From: an uncultured Myxococcales bacterium
GTDB taxonomy: Bacteria; Myxococcota_A; UBA9042
Direction: 5' to 3'
Assembly (NCBI GenBank): GCA_903955385.1
Contig: CAJBNH010000169.1
Coordinates: forward strand, 1-32,711
DNA: 32,711 nucleotides
In this document: positions 29,033 to 32,711 of the stretch, piece by piece
How positions within the stretch are numbered: the stretch's first letter is position 1
How the letters are laid out: each line of letters opens with the position of its first letter
Notes under the pieces: generated by a model
What the model saw: the letters and a program-made list of their open reading frames with translations, nothing else
Databases searched by the model: none
What the model was told of the DNA's origin: nothing
Made by a program: the position numbers and the translations under genes

Positions 29033-29866
29033 TCAGCGTGGCAGCGAGATCAGCTGTCGCACCGCACCGCGCACCAGGTCCTGAACGTGGGCAGGCACTT
29101 GGGGCTCGGGTCCGGCGCTGCACATCGCGATCGTCCGCCGCAGCGAGTTGCAGGCGCCGCGGCACTTGGGGCAGGTCGACAGGTGCAACTCCATGTCCTT
29201 GCACATGTCCGGGCTGATCTCGCCCTCCGTGTGGCGTGAGAACATCATCAGCACGTCCGGGCAGGTGGCCCCGGTGGTCGGCCCGGTCTCATCGGAAATC
29301 CCCAGCATCGGCGCCAGCTTGGACCGCACCGTCAGACGCGCCCGGTGCAGGCGGCTCTTCACCGCCTCGACACGCAGCCCGGTCACCTCTGCCACCTCAG
29401 GTGCGGTCAAGCCCTCGACATCGCGCAGGATCAGCACCTCGCGGTACATCGGCTCCAGACCGCGGATGGCCAGCTCCAGCGCGGCGTCGATGTGGCGGCC
29501 GACGACTTCCTCCTCAGGACCACGCGACGGGTCGGCGACCTGAACGACCTCGTGCGCATCGTCCCCGCTCAGCGACTGCATGTGCGTGGGGGCGAATTTG
29601 GAGCGGCGGCGCTTCTTGATGCAGAAGCTGCGCGCGATGGTGTACATCCACGTGGACGCCGACGAGGCCCCGCGGAAGTCCCGGATCGTACGGGCAATCG
29701 CGATCATCGTCTCTTGCAGCACGTCGCTTGCGTCTTCCGGATTGCGGCACATCTTCATGCCGAATCGGTAGATGCGCGCCTGACTTGCGGCCAGCAGCTT
29801 GTCGAGCGCTTTGGGGTCGCCGGTACGGGCGGCATCCAGAAGAGCCTGTTCGTTCATCGCTTCCAT
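29033..29866 (-). CDS. ECF sigma factor with fused zinc anti-sigma domain
   Basis: 277 aa. Region 2 of an ECF sigma factor (RIYRFGMKMCRNPEDASDVL, then STWMYTIARSFCIKKRRR) and region 4 (YREVLILRDVEGLTAPEVAE, VEAVKSRLHRARL) are complete by about residue 185. A C-terminal zf-HC2-type segment follows: Cys202, Cys222, His228, Cys232 and Cys235 (ELHLSTCPKC), the ZAS fold normally found in separate anti-sigma factors. It probably lets zinc or thiol state control the same polypeptide. Start ATG 29866 has CGGAG about 5 nt upstream. First gene of a likely operon with DUF302 and rhodanese genes; a possible promoter is at 29912-29940. Confidence 0.88.
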   Translation of the reverse strand: MEAMNEQALLDAARTGDPKALDKLLAASQARIYRFGMKMCRNPEDASDVLQETMIAIARTIRDFRGASSASTWMYTIARSFCIKKRRRSKFAPTHMQSLSGDDAHEVVQVADPSRGPEEEVVGRHIDAALELAIRGLEPMYREVLILRDVEGLTAPEVAEVTGLRVEAVKSRLHRARLTVRSKLAPMLGISDETGPTTGATCPDVLMMFSRHTEGEISPDMCKDMELHLSTCPKCRGACNSLRRTIAMCSAGPEPQVPAHVQDLVRGAVRQLISLPR

Positions 29867-29911
29867 CGTTCTCCGGGGGCGGGGGCGAATCGGACGTCCG
29901 CCGCAACCCTG

Positions 29912-29940
29912 TGCATGGCCCGTCGAGGCTTCGGTGTCAA
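29912..29940 (-). promoter_or_regulatory. Possible promoter of the sigma factor operon
   Basis: Minus strand TTGACA (29935-29940), 17-nt spacer, CATGCA (29912-29917). The -35 is perfect, the -10 weak; the sigma factor could also use a promoter of its own type that I cannot see. Confidence 0.35.
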
Positions 29941-30051
29941 GGTCGGCCTCGCTTGGGTCGCATCGCCATTGACGCGAGCCTCCGCTCAGTCGAGCATCCT
30001 CGCCAGCCCACGAGACCGCACACAACCCACGACCCAGCAAGGAGCTTCCCG

Positions 30052-30660
30052 ATGTCGCAGACCTCTGGCCCCGCCACGCCCGGTTCTCTCGTACCTTTTC
30101 AGGGAAGTCAGTTCCTGGCCCGGCGCAAGGTGTTCAAGCTGTTCGGTGCCGCATTTCACCTCTACGGCGCCGACGGCTCGCTGCGCGCGTACGTCAAGCA
30201 GAAGGCGTTCAAGCTGCGCGAGGCCATCACGGTCTTTACCGACGAGACGATGGCGACGCCGCTGCTGGTCATTCAAGCGCGCAGCATCATCGACTTTTCG
30301 GCGATCTACGACGTCGCGACGCCTGAGGGTGTGCGCGTCGGCTCGCTGCAGCGCAAAGGCATGAAGAGCATCTTGCGCGACCAGTGGCTGCTGATGGACG
30401 CGCAGGGCACCACGATCGGGCAGATCGACGAGGACTCGATGATGTTCGCGTTGTTGCGTCGCTTTTTGTCGAACCTGATTCCGCAGGCGTATACCTTTAC
30501 GGTCAACGGCAGCCAGGTCGCGACGTTCCGCCAGCGCTTCAACCTGTTCGTGCACAAATTCGACGTCGACTATTCTCCCGATACGCAGGGGCTGCTGGAC
30601 CGTCGGCTGGGCGTGGCGGCCGTCGTGCTGCTGCTGGCCATCGAGGGCCGTCAGGGCTGA
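30052..30660 (+). CDS. LURP-one-related (LOR) family protein
   Basis: 202 aa. Resembles bacterial LURP-one-related proteins, whose 12-stranded barrel with a central helix is shared with tubby and phospholipid scramblase domains: KVFKLFGAAFHLYGADGSLR, IYDVATPEGVRVGSLQRKGM, KSILRDQWLLMDAQGTTIGQ and a C-terminal hydrophobic helix before the end (DRRLGVAAVVLLLAIEGRQG). Molecular role is unknown; tubby-type folds bind lipids or proteins. ATG 30052 has AAGGAG 8 nt upstream. Followed after 24 nt by two cyclic-nucleotide-binding genes, all reading the same way; divergent from the sigma factor. Confidence 0.8.
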   Translation: MSQTSGPATPGSLVPFQGSQFLARRKVFKLFGAAFHLYGADGSLRAYVKQKAFKLREAITVFTDETMATPLLVIQARSIIDFSAIYDVATPEGVRVGSLQRKGMKSILRDQWLLMDAQGTTIGQIDEDSMMFALLRRFLSNLIPQAYTFTVNGSQVATFRQRFNLFVHKFDVDYSPDTQGLLDRRLGVAAVVLLLAIEGRQG

Positions 30661-30684
30661 CGTCGGCTTCGCAGGAGGAACCTC

Positions 30685-31257
30685 ATGTCGGACGTGCAGT
30701 TGACCCTCGCGTTGCGCGACTCGCAGGCGTTTGCGTCCCTCTCTGACGCCCAGCTGAGGCACCTGGTCCAGGCCATGCGCCGGGTCGTGCTGGACGAGGC
30801 AGGGGTGCTGTTCGAGTCCGGCGAGGCGGGGGGCACGCTGTACCTGCTGCTCGAAGGCGTGCTGTTGGTCGAGTGGGGCGACGGTCTGGGGGCCGATCAG
30901 GTTGCGATGGCGCGCATCCAGCCCGGCGAATTTGCGGGGGAAATGGGGCTGTTCGACCAGGCGCCACGGTCGGCCACCGTCCGCGCTGAGACAGCCTGCG
31001 TGTTGTATGAATTTGCCTTCGAGGACCTGGTGTTGCTGGAGGAAGCCTGCCCGCAGGCCGCCTCGGCCCTGATCGGCGCGGTGGGCAAGAACCTGGCGGC
31101 CCGCATCCATGCCGTCAACGAGGCGCTGGAGGGACTTGTGGTGCCCGACGTCCCCCGAATGGGGTATCGACCGGCGCACGACACCCCGCCGCCCGCGCGC
31201 CCGGCGGATGCGCCGCCGCGGTCCATCGGCCACCTGTGGGCCAGACTGACGCGCTAG
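30685..31257 (+). CDS. Cyclic-nucleotide-binding domain protein 1
   Basis: 190 aa: a single CNB domain (about residues 15-125) plus a Pro/Ala-rich tail, without a DNA-binding helix-turn-helix. The phosphate-binding cassette is canonical (GEFAGEMGLFDQAPRSATVR) with Glu86, expected to hold the ribose 2'-OH, and Arg95, expected to bind the phosphate. cAMP or cGMP binding is therefore plausible. The absence of an output domain suggests that it signals through a partner. AGGAGG lies 6 nt upstream of ATG 30685. Second gene of the LOR operon. Confidence 0.88.
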   Translation: MSDVQLTLALRDSQAFASLSDAQLRHLVQAMRRVVLDEAGVLFESGEAGGTLYLLLEGVLLVEWGDGLGADQVAMARIQPGEFAGEMGLFDQAPRSATVRAETACVLYEFAFEDLVLLEEACPQAASALIGAVGKNLAARIHAVNEALEGLVVPDVPRMGYRPAHDTPPPARPADAPPRSIGHLWARLTR

Positions 31258-31266
31258 GAGGCCGAG

Positions 31267-31791
31267 ATGAAGACCGAATTCGCCCTCGAACGCTTTCCGG
31301 CGCTGCAGCACTTCACGCGCGCCGACGTGGATGCCCTGCGTGGCGCCGCGCGTGTGCGGCGGTTCGCTGCGGGAGAGCTGCTGTGTCGGCAGGGCGACCC
31401 CGGCGACGGCTGCTTCCTGCTGATGGCCGGCACGGTGGACGTCGAGCGCAGCGTGGCGGGCCAGACGGTGCCGATTGGTCGGTTGGGGCGCGGAGAATTC
31501 GTGGGGCAGCTTGCGCTGTTGGACGGGTCGGCGCGGTCGGCCACGGTGCGGGCGCTGGACGAGGTGACGACGCTGGAGCTCACGCGCGACGTGTTTCTGG
31601 CCATGCTGGAGGCGGCGAGCCCGATGGCGCTGCGGTTTCAGAAGCAGGTCGTCGTGGCGGGCATTCACCAGCTGCGGGTGGCGACGACCCGGCTGGGGCG
31701 CAAGATCGCTCAGAACCGCACCCGCGCCGCGCGGCAGTCGCAGGCCATCGAGCACGCCAGCGAAGTGCTGGCGGATCTGGCCACGTACTAA
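31267..31791 (+). CDS. Cyclic-nucleotide-binding domain protein 2
   Basis: 174 aa: CNB domain (about residues 8-115) and a helical C-terminal tail (LRVATTRLGRKIAQNRTRAA), no helix-turn-helix. The phosphate-binding cassette reads GEFVGQLALLDGSARSATVR: Arg90 is kept but the ribose-binding Glu is Gln81, so nucleotide binding may be weaker, altered or lost. Clearly a paralogue of the preceding gene, 9 nt downstream of it with AGGAGG before the ATG. Confidence 0.88.
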   Translation: MKTEFALERFPALQHFTRADVDALRGAARVRRFAAGELLCRQGDPGDGCFLLMAGTVDVERSVAGQTVPIGRLGRGEFVGQLALLDGSARSATVRALDEVTTLELTRDVFLAMLEAASPMALRFQKQVVVAGIHQLRVATTRLGRKIAQNRTRAARQSQAIEHASEVLADLATY

Positions 31792-31806
31792 CGCTTTCTG
31801 TTTGGC

Positions 31807-32711
31807 TTACAGGGGATTCCACACCACCACGGACGTCTGCGGCGTGCGGCCATCGCTGCCGCCGATGCCTCCGACCACCAGCACGTGGCCCGTCGACAGC
31901 GTGACCGCCTGACCCAGAGCGCGCGGCGCGGGCAGGCCGTTCTCGACGGGTGCCATGGCGGGCGTTGACGTCTGCGAGTCCGGGTCGGTGTAGAGCGTCA
32001 CCTGTTCGGCAGAGGCCAGCGCGATCGCGGCGTTGCTGCTGCCGCCCGCGACCAGCACCTGACCGGGATACGTCCCCAGATCGGCAACCGCGACCATCGG
32101 CGCACCGCGAGGCTGTTGCATCGGGAAGCCGTTGTCGGCTTGCAGGTAGGCGCCGGTCGCGAGATCGAACACGTCGAGGGTGCCGACGGCCGTGGAGTGC
32201 GCCAGATCGGCGAAACCTCCCAGGATGTGCACCAGGTAGCTCGGACCGTCGCTGGTGGCGAACGCGGCCGACGCCCAGGTGCGGGCGGTGGGGAGGGGGA
32301 CGGTTTGCGGCTCCCATAGGAAGTCCTTGGGGCAACTCTCGCTGGAGAAATCGGGGCACTCCGTCTGGCCCGCCTGCGACACGTAGCTGCCGGCGAACTG
32401 CACGACCTCGAAGTTGCCCAAGACGTTCTTGTCGTTCTCTCCACCGATCAACAGCAGGTAGCCGCCATCGTGACCGGGAACGCGCACCGTGGCGTGGTTC
32501 CAACGCGGCTCGTTCAACCGTCCAATGGCCAGCAAGCCATAGTCGGGATGCCAGATCTCCCAAGTGTTCGCGGCGCATGGGGTCTGACCGTCCTTGCCGC
32601 AGGCGTCGGTCTTGCCGTCGGTGCCGCCTGCGATGAGGACGTAGTCCTGACCGTCATACAGGCGGACCATCGACGTCTGGGCGCGAGCGAACTCGAGATC
32701 GGGGTACATCG
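31807..32711 (-). CDS. Kelch-like propeller protein (partial, 5' end missing)
   Basis: The last 300 or so residues of a larger protein; the frame stays open through the right edge. Kelch-type blades are visible as repeated hydrophobic-Gly-Gly cores: YVLIAGGTDG, YLLLIGGEND, LVHILGGFAD, VLVAGGSSN and VLVVGGIGG, each followed by a strand and aromatic residues (PTARTWASAAF). Inserted Cys-rich loops (DACGKDGQTPC, ECPDFSSESCPKD) suggest an extracytoplasmic location. Such propellers are common in Myxococcota surface proteins. The TAA stop at 31807 is 15 nt from the convergent CNB gene. Confidence 0.82.
   Translation of the reverse strand, partial: MYPDLEFARAQTSMVRLYDGQDYVLIAGGTDGKTDACGKDGQTPCAANTWEIWHPDYGLLAIGRLNEPRWNHATVRVPGHDGGYLLLIGGENDKNVLGNFEVVQFAGSYVSQAGQTECPDFSSESCPKDFLWEPQTVPLPTARTWASAAFATSDGPSYLVHILGGFADLAHSTAVGTLDVFDLATGAYLQADNGFPMQQPRGAPMVAVADLGTYPGQVLVAGGSSNAAIALASAEQVTLYTDPDSQTSTPAMAPVENGLPAPRALGQAVTLSTGHVLVVGGIGGSDGRTPQTSVVVWNPL

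Noticed and set aside
29986-31755. 589-codon minus-strand frame opposite the LOR and CNB genes
   Set aside because: The three plus-strand genes have good ribosome-binding sites and known domains; the opposite frame has neither.

Overview
The window is a GC-rich chromosomal stretch. It carries many secreted lipoproteins with Asp/Thr-rich tethers, DUF4215-type Cys-rich units, RCC1 and Kelch propellers, a fibrinogen-like secreted protein and fused regulatory proteins. This repertoire fits a Myxococcota-type (former Deltaproteobacteria) soil or sediment bacterium; that placement is inferred from protein style, as there is no rRNA here. No tRNA, rRNA, CRISPR array or intact transposase gene was seen.

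Layout. 1-3106 (minus): a heavy-metal RND efflux operon (Cys/His-rich small exported protein, TolC-like channel, CusB/CzcB-like adaptor with a Cys/His metal motif, and the first codons of a further gene). 3107-3675: a non-coding gap holding a 258-bp element with 40-bp inverted ends, each end built from two hairpins. 3676-6223: a lipoprotein gene broken by one in-frame TAG, convergent with an Asp-rich lipoprotein. 6521-8773: small beta-barrel and lipoprotein genes, three of them overlapping head to tail. 8908-12792: three lipoprotein genes; the last is a lipid-anchored dikinase-like protein with a phosphohistidine-type domain followed by an ATP-grasp domain. 12808-18957: housekeeping and metabolic genes (VF530/DUF2132, nitroreductase, 4-hydroxybutyrate-type CoA-transferase, thioredoxin-fold protein, TrmO) around a large mosaic secreted protein. 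18968-25237 (minus): a GH31 glycosidase lipoprotein and a 1247-residue Cys-rich/RCC1 lipoprotein. 25408-28041: FAH-family hydrolase, iron superoxide dismutase, OmpA-like protein. 28071-29866 (minus): ECF sigma factor with a fused zinc anti-sigma domain, DUF302 protein and rhodanese. 30052-31791 (plus): a LURP-one-related protein followed by two cyclic-nucleotide-binding proteins. 31807-end: partial Kelch-like propeller.

Read by eye, many genes are preceded by a sigma-70-like promoter of the form TTGnnn, 16-17 bp, TA(G/C)(G/C)CT, usually 15-70 bp ahead of the chosen start. This supports several start choices and shows which genes begin transcription units. The most unusual items are the extracytoplasmic dikinase-like lipoprotein, the structured inverted-repeat element, the LURP-one/twin cyclic-nucleotide operon next to a sigma/anti-sigma fusion, and the giant Cys-rich/RCC1 lipoprotein with recently duplicated units.
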